Of a DNA stretch of 7,094 nucleotides, positions 1 through 6,238 are shown piece after piece. The stretch is from Desulfobacula sp. (lineage in GTDB: Bacteria > Desulfobacterota > Desulfobacteria > Desulfobacterales > Desulfobacteraceae): contig JAGLFI010000062.1 in assembly GCA_023144585.1 (NCBI GenBank), positions 1 through 7,094 on the forward strand, given 5' to 3'. A model generated the notes under the pieces. The model was not told the DNA's origin and did not search any database. It saw only the letters and a program-made list of their open reading frames with translations. Each line of letters begins with the position of its first letter. Positions within the stretch are counted from its first letter, which is position 1. The position numbers and the translations under genes were made by a program.

Positions 1-459
1 GTTTATACTCCGGTTGATCCTGCAGACGATCATAATCCTCTATGGAACCATAAAGCAGATTGTGCTTTCCCAAGAGCAACCCAGAATGAAATCAATGCCA
101 GGGATGCCCAGAATCTGGTAAACAATGGTGCCTATCTGGTCAGTGAAGGGGCGGACATGCCGACAACTCCGGAGGGTATTGAGGTTTTTCTTAACAACAA
201 AATGCTCTATGCACCGAGCAAGGCCGCCAATGCAGGCGGTGTTGCCGTGTCAGGGCTTGAAATGTCCCAGAACTTAATGAGAATTAAATGGTCCCGTAAA
301 GAAATGGAAGCCAATCTAAAGGGTATTATGAAAAATATTCATGCGACATGTCTTTCCACTGCAGAAGAATATGGAACCCCTGGCAATTATGTTAATGGTG
401 CCAATATCGCAGGATTCATTAAAGTAGCGGATGCAATGATGGATCAGGGTGTAGTTTAA
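1..459 (+). CDS. gdhA: Glutamate dehydrogenase, class I (hexameric type), C-terminal 152 residues; 5' end outside window
   Basis: The open frame runs from the first base of the window to TAA at 457-459 and gives 152 residues. An ATG at 157 lies inside the conserved stretch SEGADMPTTPEG, so it is not the start. The family interconverts 2-oxoglutarate plus ammonium and glutamate with NAD(P)(H) in the cytoplasm. Visible signatures are FPRATQNE (visible residues 23-30), the APSKAANAGGVAVSGLEM block (71-88) with the substrate-binding Ser of VSG at 84, and the C-terminal GANIAGFIKVADAMMDQG. These closely resemble the C-terminus of E. coli-type GdhA. The catalytic lysines, the catalytic Asp and the Rossmann loop that decides coenzyme choice lie off the left edge, so NADP specificity is only a guess from the MPTTPE style. 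It converges with a second, more divergent dehydrogenase gene 90 bp away. Confidence 0.95.
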   Translation, partial: VYTPVDPADDHNPLWNHKADCAFPRATQNEINARDAQNLVNNGAYLVSEGADMPTTPEGIEVFLNNKMLYAPSKAANAGGVAVSGLEMSQNLMRIKWSRKEMEANLKGIMKNIHATCLSTAEEYGTPGNYVNGANIAGFIKVADAMMDQGVV

Positions 460-475
460 TTTCTCTTGATTGATT

Positions 476-521
476 AACCATCAGTTCCATACCGAAGAAT
501 TTCGATATGGAACTGATGGTT
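476..521. terminator. Long hairpin between convergent gdh genes, probable bidirectional terminator
   Basis: Arms 476-496 and 501-521 are complementary over 21 bp around a 4-base loop (GAAT). There is one imperfect pair, at 492/505: a C/A mismatch in plus-strand RNA and a G-U wobble in minus-strand RNA. It starts 16 bp after the stop of the upstream gene and ends 27 bp before the stop of the convergent gene. No clean T-run follows directly on either strand, so a textbook intrinsic terminator is not shown. Position and stem length still favour transcription termination or 3'-end protection for both messages. Confidence 0.75.
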
Positions 522-548
522 CTTGAATTGAAATAAAAAAATAATATA

Positions 549-1889
549 TCAGGTTAATCCCTGATCCAGCATTGCATCTGCGACACGCCGAAATCCTGCA
601 ACATTTGCCCCGAATACATAATTGCCTTTTTTATTAAACTCACAGGATGTTTCATAACACTGATCATGGATATGCTTCATCACTTGGTGGAGTCGTTCAT
701 CAACCTCACTTTCTGTCCAATTCATAAAATTCGCATTCTGTGCCATTTCAAAACAGGAACAGGCAACCCCTCCTGCATTGCAAGCCTTTGCAGGGGCATA
801 AAAAATATCTGCATTTTCTAAAAATTCCATGCCTTCAAGTGTCACAGGCAGATTTGCTCCTTCTACAAGGCATTTGACACTGTTTTTTACCAGGACCTTT
901 GCATCATCAAGATCAAGTTCATTTTGTATTGCACAAGGAAAAGCAATATCGCACGGGATTATCCAAGGCCGTTTTTCCGGATAAAATTTAACCTTAAAAT
1001 GGTCTGCATAATCTTTTACAACATCATTTCCACTCAATCTCAGTTTCAACATATAGTCGACTTTTTCGCCGGTAACACCCTCAGGGTCATGGATAAATCC
1101 ATCTGGTCCGGAAAGGGTAATAACCTTACCACCAAGCTCATTGACCTTTTTTACAACACCCCAAGCCACATTTCCAAAACCGGAAACCATCACAACCTTA
1201 CCATCAATATTATCATCAATATTTTTTAGCATTTCCTCAGCAAAATAAACCACACCATATCCTGTAGCCTCGGGCCTTAAATAGCTTCCTCCCCATGAAA
1301 TACCCTTCCCTGTCAAGACACCTTTAAAAGATTTGGTCATTCTGCGGTACATACCAAAAAGATAACCGATTTCCCTGGTTCCTACCCCGATATCACCTGC
1401 GGGAACGTCAGTGGATGCGCCAATATGCCTTGAAAGTTCCAACATGAAACTTTGACAAAAATTCATTATTTCATTATCAGATTTGCCCCGTGGATTAAAA
1501 TCTGATCCACCTTTTCCACCGCCTAAAAGAAGGCCTGTCAACGCATTTTTAAATATTTGCTCAAACCCGAGACACTTGATAATACTTAAGGTAACAGAAG
1601 CATGGAATCGAAGTCCTCCTTTATAAGGACCCAGTACATTATTAAATTCAACTCGATATCCTGTATTAACCTGAACGCGGCCCTGGTCGTCTCTCCATGG
1701 AACCCTGAAACTGATGGATCGGTCCGGTTCGACCAGTTGCTCAAGTATCCGGTTATTTTGATACTCCAAATTAGAATCCAGAACCGGTGCAATGGATTTA
1801 AAAACCTCTGCAACAGATTGAATATATTCTTTTTCCCAGGAATATTTTTCCGTAAGCATTTCTAAAACATTGTTCGTGTATGTATTCAT
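549..1889 (-). CDS. gdhA: Glutamate dehydrogenase, class I, probably NAD-preferring (446 aa, complete)
   Basis: This cytoplasmic enzyme interconverts glutamate and 2-oxoglutarate plus ammonium. Its 446 residues match the usual length of about 447-450. The catalytic domain shows GPYKGGLRFH (87-96, substrate Lys90), FKNALTG (Lys114), GGGKGGSD (123-130, catalytic Lys126), DVPAGDIGVG (161-170, catalytic Asp166) and substrate Ser378. The coenzyme domain has GFGNVAWG (237-244). Phe238 in this loop, and Pro262 and Asp263 in SGPDG after the second strand, match the residues known in Clostridium symbiosum NAD-specific dehydrogenase to favour NAD over NADP. NAD preference is inferred from that. ACNAGGVACSCFEM (369-382) carries cysteines at 370, 377 and 379, where the neighbouring paralogue has A, V and G. 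The ATG has a good AGGAGA site 5 bases upstream. The gene follows a truncated trkH by 34 bp and could share its transcript. The symbol is by family; subtype naming is uncertain. Confidence 0.95.
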   Translation of the reverse strand: MNTYTNNVLEMLTEKYSWEKEYIQSVAEVFKSIAPVLDSNLEYQNNRILEQLVEPDRSISFRVPWRDDQGRVQVNTGYRVEFNNVLGPYKGGLRFHASVTLSIIKCLGFEQIFKNALTGLLLGGGKGGSDFNPRGKSDNEIMNFCQSFMLELSRHIGASTDVPAGDIGVGTREIGYLFGMYRRMTKSFKGVLTGKGISWGGSYLRPEATGYGVVYFAEEMLKNIDDNIDGKVVMVSGFGNVAWGVVKKVNELGGKVITLSGPDGFIHDPEGVTGEKVDYMLKLRLSGNDVVKDYADHFKVKFYPEKRPWIIPCDIAFPCAIQNELDLDDAKVLVKNSVKCLVEGANLPVTLEGMEFLENADIFYAPAKACNAGGVACSCFEMAQNANFMNWTESEVDERLHQVMKHIHDQCYETSCEFNKKGNYVFGANVAGFRRVADAMLDQGLT

Positions 1890-1894
1890 GAATT

Positions 1895-1900
1895 TCTCCT
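1895..1900 (-). promoter_or_regulatory. Ribosome binding site of the complete glutamate dehydrogenase gene
   Basis: On the minus strand AGGAGA stands 5 bases before ATG at 1889. It is the strongest Shine-Dalgarno match on the minus strand of this window and fixes the start. It lies between the stop of the truncated trkH and the dehydrogenase start, so the gene can be translated independently even if co-transcribed. Confidence 0.75.
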
Positions 1901-1923
1901 GTTAAAATAAATATTGGATTGTT

Positions 1924-2715
1924 TCAATAGTTTCGCTGCACCATGTGGTAGAAAAGCATAAACGTCATGCCGCCTAAAAACATAAAAACAATGATGACCC
2001 AGTCAAAGTAGGCATTGTTGTAATGACCGATGCTGGCGTTCCACGGCGAGTAGCCGGATGTTGACACCGTTCCGAACGAATGGCACAGGGAATCAAAAAT
2101 TGTCATACCGCCCAGACACAATAAAAGGGTTTTCACTATGTTCAGGGTGATATAGATTCCCCAGAGCCAGATCATTGTATCCCGGTTGCGGGGTATGAAT
2201 TTTTCCCTGGTAATGACCTGACCCGGACTCGATTCAGCCCGGAATATACGCACCCCTCCCATTCCATGGGGTAAAAATATGATGGTCAATGTTAAAAAGC
2301 CCATTCCACCGAGCAAATGGGATTGGCTGCGCCAGAACAATAATCTATGGGGAACCACTTCGATATCCGTCAGTATGGTTGCCCCGGTAGTCGTATAACC
2401 GGACATCATTTCGAAAAAAGCATCTGTGAAAGAGGGAATAGATCCATGGATCATAAAAGGCAGGGTGGAAACCGCAGAAATCAAAACCCATCCCAAAAAA
2501 GCAATGAAAAATCCGTCCTTTATATTTAAATCGTCATACCTGCGAAAGAATCGCCACAAAGGATAACCAAAACCAATGGTGATGAGTCCTGCAATACCAA
2601 GGGCATATAAGTCGTCTTCTCCATAATAAAAAGAGCAGATCAATGGAAACACCATAGAGCAGCCGGTAACAATCAATAATTTTCCCAGGACATTTGCAAT
2701 AGTTTTGTAATTCAT
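1924..2715 (-). CDS. Half-length TrkH-family potassium transporter (263 aa; third and fourth pore repeats absent)
   Basis: This is an inner-membrane protein homologous to the first 260 or so residues of the full TrkH encoded at 4259-5710. Both begin with the IAN..G.LL...G.SMV.PL pattern, which supports the ATG at 2715. Visible in order are two N-terminal membrane helices, pore loop 1 with the SGYTTTGAT filter (105-113), WRSQSHLLGGMG (128-139), and pore loop 2 with STSGYSP (218-224). A final helix (about 237-256) ends in LFYHMVQRNY and TGA. TrkH/KtrB channels need four pore-loop repeats per chain; here only two are present and the stop falls at a repeat boundary. No remnant of the missing half fits in the 34 bp before the dehydrogenase gene. 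It is either a decayed duplicate cut by a rearrangement, or a half-channel that would have to pair with another chain. The reading frame is otherwise clean. The ribosome site is weak (GGATA). It is divergent from trkAH. Confidence 0.85.
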   Translation of the reverse strand: MNYKTIANVLGKLLIVTGCSMVFPLICSFYYGEDDLYALGIAGLITIGFGYPLWRFFRRYDDLNIKDGFFIAFLGWVLISAVSTLPFMIHGSIPSFTDAFFEMMSGYTTTGATILTDIEVVPHRLLFWRSQSHLLGGMGFLTLTIIFLPHGMGGVRIFRAESSPGQVITREKFIPRNRDTMIWLWGIYITLNIVKTLLLCLGGMTIFDSLCHSFGTVSTSGYSPWNASIGHYNNAYFDWVIIVFMFLGGMTFMLFYHMVQRNY

Positions 2716-2741
2716 AGGTATCCAAATCTAATATGAGGAGC

Positions 2742-2821
2742 AATCAATCCTTAGTTTTCATTTAACAATGCCCTAAAATCTCAACTCTTCTTTACCCTAA
2801 AACCCCTCTGGGAATCAATCC
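2742..2821. repeat. Short direct repeats in the divergent trkH-like/trkA intergenic region
   Basis: AATCAATCC occurs at 2742-2750 and again at 2813-2821, and CCCTAAAA at 2771-2778 and 2795-2802, all in the same orientation. The second pair is spaced 24 bp start to start. They sit between two divergent membrane-protein genes, where operators would be expected. Words this short recur by chance in AT-rich DNA, so a regulatory role is only a possibility. Confidence 0.25.
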
Positions 2822-2827
2822 ATATTA

Positions 2828-2856
2828 TTGACAGTTTTTTCTTCATATAGTAAGTT
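2828..2856 (+). promoter_or_regulatory. trkA: Candidate sigma-70-type promoter for trkA-trkH
   Basis: A perfect TTGACA (2828-2833) is followed after 17 bp by TAAGTT (2851-2856), which matches the -10 consensus at only three of six bases. Transcription would start near 2863, about 30 bp before the trkA start, leaving room for the ribosome site. The -35 box and spacing are convincing and the -10 box is not. No comparable promoter was found for the divergent truncated trkH on the other strand. Confidence 0.4.
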
Positions 2857-2882
2857 ATTTTCCAAGTTTTTATCAAAGAGAC

Positions 2883-2888
2883 AGGAGA
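2883..2888 (+). promoter_or_regulatory. trkA: Ribosome binding site that selects the TTG start of trkA
   Basis: AGGAGA lies 6 bases before TTG at 2895. There is no ATG nearby in frame, and the TTG places the first Rossmann strand (KIIIVGAGEVG) at residue 2, as expected for the family. Confidence 0.8.
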
Positions 2889-2894
2889 TAAAAT

Positions 2895-4259
2895 TTGAAA
2901 ATCATTATTGTGGGTGCTGGAGAAGTTGGATATAATATTGCCGCCCGACTTGCTTCTGAAAACAAACAGGTTGTTGTCATTGATAAGGATCAGGAAGCCG
3001 TTAAGCGCCTTTCCGAAAATCTTGACATACAGGTTATTACCGCATCCGGCAGCAATCCAATGGTTCTCATTGATGCTGGTATTAAAGAAACGGATATTCT
3101 TTTAGCAGTGACAGACAGCGATGAAATAAATCTGGTGGCCTGTTTGATAACCGACCTGATTTCACCCACAACCAAAAAACTTGCCCGCATCAGAAATTCT
3201 GATTTTGAACCCTATCATGATCGATTAAAAAAAGAAAATCCTCATATTGATACGGTTATTAATCCTGATTTCGAAGTAGTAAATACCATCAAAAAACTGA
3301 TGGAAGTGCCAGGTGCTGTTGATGTAGGAGATTTTGCTGACGGTCAGGTAAAATATGTGGCCATCCGGCTTGACAGGCATTCTCCCGTGGCAGGGATGAA
3401 ACTCATTGATTTTCCTTCCAGGTTTGGTGAAAACCGGCCGTTGATTGCTGCCATCATCAGGAACAATGAAGTTATTGTCCCAAGGGGAAGAGACAAAGTT
3501 GAACCGAATGATTTAATCTATTTTGTCAGTGAGACACAAAAACTTGAAAAAACACTCACGCTTTTCGGTAAAAAAGTTCACCCCATCCAAAAAGCCTTTA
3601 TTATCGGTGGAGGGCGAATCGGAGAACGACTGGCCAAAATGCTTGAAAAAAATTCGATCAAGACCAAAATAATTGAATCTAATATTGACCGCTGTCATTA
3701 CCTGTCTGAACAAATGGACAAAACTGTTATTCTTCATGGAGACGGATCTGATCAGAAACTATTTCTTGAAGAAAATGCAGGCCAGACCGACATTGTCATT
3801 TCTGTTACCGGTGATGATGAAACCAATATCCTTGTTTCCCTGCTGGCAAAAAATATAGGCGTTCAAGATACGATCACCAGAATCGGGAAATCGAGTTATT
3901 TTCCCCTGCTTGCCACTATTGGTATTGAAAAAGTTGTCAGCCCGAGACTGTCGGCTGTCAGCTCAATCTTACAGGATATCAGGAAAGGGAAAGTCTTGTC
4001 TGATATTTCAATCTTTGGTGAAAGAGGCGAATTCATTGAAGCCATTGCTCTTGAAACCTCCGACATTACCGACAAGCCATTAAAAAAACTTTCCTTTCCC
4101 AAAGGTGCGATTCTTGTCTGTATCATCAGAGACGGCAGGATTATGATGCCATCAGGAGACAGCGTTATCAACCCAGGGGATAGAATCATTCTGTTTGCTG
4201 TCAAACATGCCGTAAAAAAACTTGAAAAGCTTTTGACCGTTAAATTGGATTTCTTTTAA
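2895..4259 (+). CDS. trkA: TrkA, cytosolic NAD(H)-binding regulatory subunit of Trk potassium uptake (454 aa)
   Basis: TrkA forms the RCK ring on the cytoplasmic face of TrkH and gates K+ flow in response to bound nucleotides. The protein has the tandem architecture of full-length TrkA (E. coli about 458 residues). The first half has a Rossmann fold with GAGEVG (7-12) and acidic Asp30 at the end of strand 2, typical of NAD(H) binding, followed by a TrkA_C domain near 140-225. The second half has GGGRIG (238-243), Glu261 in the equivalent acidic place, and GDGSD (282-286). A second TrkA_C domain at about 370-450 ends with the PSGDSVINPGDRIILFA pattern. Translation starts at TTG behind a strong AGGAGA. 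The stop overlaps the trkH start by one base, so the two are co-translated as one unit. Nothing appears degraded. Confidence 0.96.
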   Translation: MKIIIVGAGEVGYNIAARLASENKQVVVIDKDQEAVKRLSENLDIQVITASGSNPMVLIDAGIKETDILLAVTDSDEINLVACLITDLISPTTKKLARIRNSDFEPYHDRLKKENPHIDTVINPDFEVVNTIKKLMEVPGAVDVGDFADGQVKYVAIRLDRHSPVAGMKLIDFPSRFGENRPLIAAIIRNNEVIVPRGRDKVEPNDLIYFVSETQKLEKTLTLFGKKVHPIQKAFIIGGGRIGERLAKMLEKNSIKTKIIESNIDRCHYLSEQMDKTVILHGDGSDQKLFLEENAGQTDIVISVTGDDETNILVSLLAKNIGVQDTITRIGKSSYFPLLATIGIEKVVSPRLSAVSSILQDIRKGKVLSDISIFGERGEFIEAIALETSDITDKPLKKLSFPKGAILVCIIRDGRIMMPSGDSVINPGDRIILFAVKHAVKKLEKLLTVKLDFF

Positions 4260-4261
4260 TG
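4257..4261 (+). promoter_or_regulatory. TAATG stop/start overlap coupling trkA and trkH translation
   Basis: The trkA stop TAA (4257-4259) and the trkH ATG (4259-4261) share one A. The bases before it (GATTTCTTTT) hold no clear Shine-Dalgarno, so trkH translation probably depends on ribosomes ending trkA, which would keep channel and regulator in proportion. Confidence 0.7.
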
Positions 4262-5710
4262 CGCTGGCAGTTCATTGCGAATATTATTGGCATTCTTTTA
4301 GTTTTTTTAGGGCTTTCCATGGTTGTTCCTCTGCTTGTCAGTATTCATTATCATGATCTTGCTGCGGACAGCTTTATTCAGTCCATCGGCATCACTATTG
4401 TGGCGGGACTTATCCTTATCATTTTGTCTAAAAAACAGGGCGACGATAATTATATCAATAAGAAAGAAGGTATGGCCACTGTTGCTTTAGCCTGGACAGG
4501 CATTTGCCTTTTTGGTGCCCTGCCCTTTTATCTCGGCCCTGAATTTACCAATTTTACCGATGCATTTTTTGAATCTGTTTCAGGTTTTACTACAACCGGC
4601 TCATCTGTAATGACCAATATTGAAGGGGCGACAAAAAGCCTTCTTTTCTGGAGAAGCTTTATTCAATGGTTGGGCGGTATGGGAATTATTGTCTTGTCCC
4701 TGGCTATCCTTCCGTTTTTAGAAGTGGGCGGTATCCAGTTGTATAAGGCGGAAGTTCCGAGTCCTGTGCCGGACAAACTGACCCCACGGCTCAGTGACTC
4801 TGCAAAAATTTTATGGGTCATATATGCGGCTCTCACACTGATTCAAATCATTTTTCTACTGGGGGGTGGGATGCCGTTGTTTGAAGCTTCCTGCCATGCA
4901 CTTACCACCATGCCCACCGGCGGATTCTCCCCAAAGAATGTATCCATTGCCCATTATAACTCTGCTTATTTTGATTATGTTATTGTGATATTCATGATCC
5001 TTGCCGGGATTAATTTTTCATTGCATTATCAAATGCTGAGGGGAAAGACCCTGGCATTCTGGCAAGACACGGAATGCAGATTTTTTCTTGGATTGACCCT
5101 TATATTAACCCTCTTAGTGACCTGGAACACTTATGGTTCAGTTTACACCTCCATTGAAGATGCCTTCAGGTTTGCAAGTTTTCAGGTGACCTCAATTTTG
5201 ACAACAACCGGCTTTGCAACTGCTGATTATGAAAAATTTCCAGGCTTAAGCCAGGTAATTTTGTTTGTCTGTATGTTTATCGGTGCATCTGCAGGATCTA
5301 CAGGCGGTGGGATGAAATGCGCCAGGATCATTGTCTGTTTCAAATATTGTTACAGGGAATTGTTTAAAATCATCCACCCGAGAAGTATCAGCCATGTAAA
5401 AATCAATAATATGGCCATCCCGGACGAAGTACTTCGAAGCATCATGGGATTTCTCGCCCTCTATATCGGTCTTTTTATTCTGTCGAGCCTTGTTCTGGCC
5501 TGTATGGGAATTGACATGATGACAGCTTTTGGTGCGGTTACGGCCTGCATCGGAAATATCGGCCCTGGATTCGGAACCGTAGGACCCACTGAAAATTTTT
5601 CTCACCTGCCTGTGATGGGAAAATGGCTGCTGGCCTGGTGCATGCTGTTAGGCAGGCTGGAAATTTACACGATTATTATCCTCTTTATCCCTGAGTTCTG
5701 GAGGAAATAA
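4259..5710 (+). CDS. trkH: TrkH, potassium channel/transporter membrane subunit (483 aa, complete)
   Basis: This is the integral inner-membrane K+ translocating subunit that partners TrkA. Length equals that usual for TrkH. All four pore loops are present: SGFTTTGSS (108-116), MPTGGFSP (218-225), LTTTGFA (314-320) and GNIGPGF (432-438), with the filter glycines at 114, 221, 318 and 435. The intramembrane gating loop in the third repeat is seen as GASAGSTGGGMK (342-353). WRSFIQWLGGMG (131-142) and the closing GRLEIYTIIILF (465-476) are also family marks. The start overlaps the trkA stop by one base. The gene ends 17 bp from the stop of a convergent cNMP-fold gene, with no convincing terminator between. 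It appears functional, unlike the half-length homologue at 1924-2715. Confidence 0.97.
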   Translation: MRWQFIANIIGILLVFLGLSMVVPLLVSIHYHDLAADSFIQSIGITIVAGLILIILSKKQGDDNYINKKEGMATVALAWTGICLFGALPFYLGPEFTNFTDAFFESVSGFTTTGSSVMTNIEGATKSLLFWRSFIQWLGGMGIIVLSLAILPFLEVGGIQLYKAEVPSPVPDKLTPRLSDSAKILWVIYAALTLIQIIFLLGGGMPLFEASCHALTTMPTGGFSPKNVSIAHYNSAYFDYVIVIFMILAGINFSLHYQMLRGKTLAFWQDTECRFFLGLTLILTLLVTWNTYGSVYTSIEDAFRFASFQVTSILTTTGFATADYEKFPGLSQVILFVCMFIGASAGSTGGGMKCARIIVCFKYCYRELFKIIHPRSISHVKINNMAIPDEVLRSIMGFLALYIGLFILSSLVLACMGIDMMTAFGAVTACIGNIGPGFGTVGPTENFSHLPVMGKWLLAWCMLLGRLEIYTIIILFIPEFWRK

Positions 5711-5727
5711 AGCGTGTAAAATCTCTA

Positions 5728-6201
5728 TTAAAATTGTTTAATTTCAGGATGGATTGCCAGAGAATGTAAAAACTGTCGCGTATGCATTTCCATTCTTGAT
5801 TTAAAAAGCTCAACTACTTTCAACATTAAGGTGTGTCCGATTTCAAAATCTTCTTCAAATAATCGACGCATCTGCTTACCCGAAACAGTGATAATTGAAC
5901 TTGTTTCAGCACAGATTGCAGTAAAGGTACCGGATGATTCGTCCATTAAAGCCGAGACACCAAATGTTCTCCCGGAAGATACTTCATCCAGAGTCAAAGA
6001 CTTTCCTGAACCAGATCTACAGTTTAAAAAAACTTTTCCGGATACCAGCATATATAAAAGAGTTTGTTCCTGGTCCTGCCGAAAGAGAATACTTTCCTCA
6101 TCAAAAATTTCAAGTTGAGCTATGGCACCAACCTTTTCAAGTATGGTGTCCGGCAAATCTTTGAGAAAAGATATTTTTTTTAAGTCGTTTTTTTCAACCA
6201 T
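5728..6201 (-). CDS. Single-domain cyclic-nucleotide-binding-fold protein, degenerate phosphate-binding cassette (157 aa)
   Basis: The protein follows the Crp/cNMP beta-roll: an N-terminal helix (LKKISFLKDLPDTILEKV), beta strands with YMLVSGKV (50-57), then a cassette-like FGVSALMDESSGTFTA (80-95) and C-terminal helices from about 110. There is no helix-turn-helix, so it is not a complete Crp/Fnr regulator. In Crp the cassette reads FGE..L......RS; here the Glu position is Val82 and the Arg-Ser position is Thr92-Phe93. Canonical cAMP binding is therefore doubtful. It is a paralogue of the protein encoded just upstream (about 56 of 155 aligned positions identical by eye, no gaps). The gap between them is 37 bp, suggesting one operon. 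AGGA lies 9 bases before the ATG. TAA is followed at once by TAG. The protein is probably cytosolic, and what it regulates is unknown. Confidence 0.85.
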   Translation of the reverse strand: MVEKNDLKKISFLKDLPDTILEKVGAIAQLEIFDEESILFRQDQEQTLLYMLVSGKVFLNCRSGSGKSLTLDEVSSGRTFGVSALMDESSGTFTAICAETSSIITVSGKQMRRLFEEDFEIGHTLMLKVVELFKSRMEMHTRQFLHSLAIHPEIKQF

Positions 6202-6238
6202 TTTTATGGGTCCTAACTAAAGTCACGTTAATTTTCTT

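Noticed and set aside
157..459. ATG at 157 as the start of a separate 100-aa protein
   Set aside because: The frame is open back to base 1 and the upstream codons encode conserved glutamate dehydrogenase sequence, so the ATG is an internal methionine.
924..1229. Plus-strand ORF of 101 codons opposite the dehydrogenase gene
   Set aside because: It lies wholly antisense to well-conserved dehydrogenase codons, and its translation shows no recognisable domain.
1890..1930. Possible -35/-10 pair (TTGAAA, 17 bp, TAACAG) in front of the dehydrogenase gene on the minus strand
   Set aside because: The -10 box abuts the AGGAGA site, so a transcript starting there would lose its ribosome site, and the match is only three of six.
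2534..2743. Minus-strand ORF starting just upstream of the half-length trkH
   Set aside because: It is another frame of the trkH-like gene. The trkH frame aligns with the full TrkH from its first residues, so this is not an extension or an upstream gene.
3896..4204. Minus-strand ORF of 102 codons within trkA
   Set aside because: It is antisense to conserved TrkA sequence, with no ribosome site or family pattern seen.
5246..5605. Minus-strand ORF of 119 codons within trkH
   Set aside because: It is the longest antisense frame, but it covers the conserved third and fourth pore regions of TrkH and its composition is unlike a real protein.
5727..5742. AT-only inverted repeat ATTAAA/TTTAAT at the end of the 157-aa cNMP-fold gene
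   Set aside because: A 6-bp stem without GC would not be stable enough to act as a terminator, and no T-run follows directly.
5831..6164. Two overlapping plus-strand ORFs opposite the 157-aa cNMP-fold gene
   Set aside because: Both are shadows of a minus-strand gene supported by a paralogue aligned without gaps. Neither has a recognisable domain.
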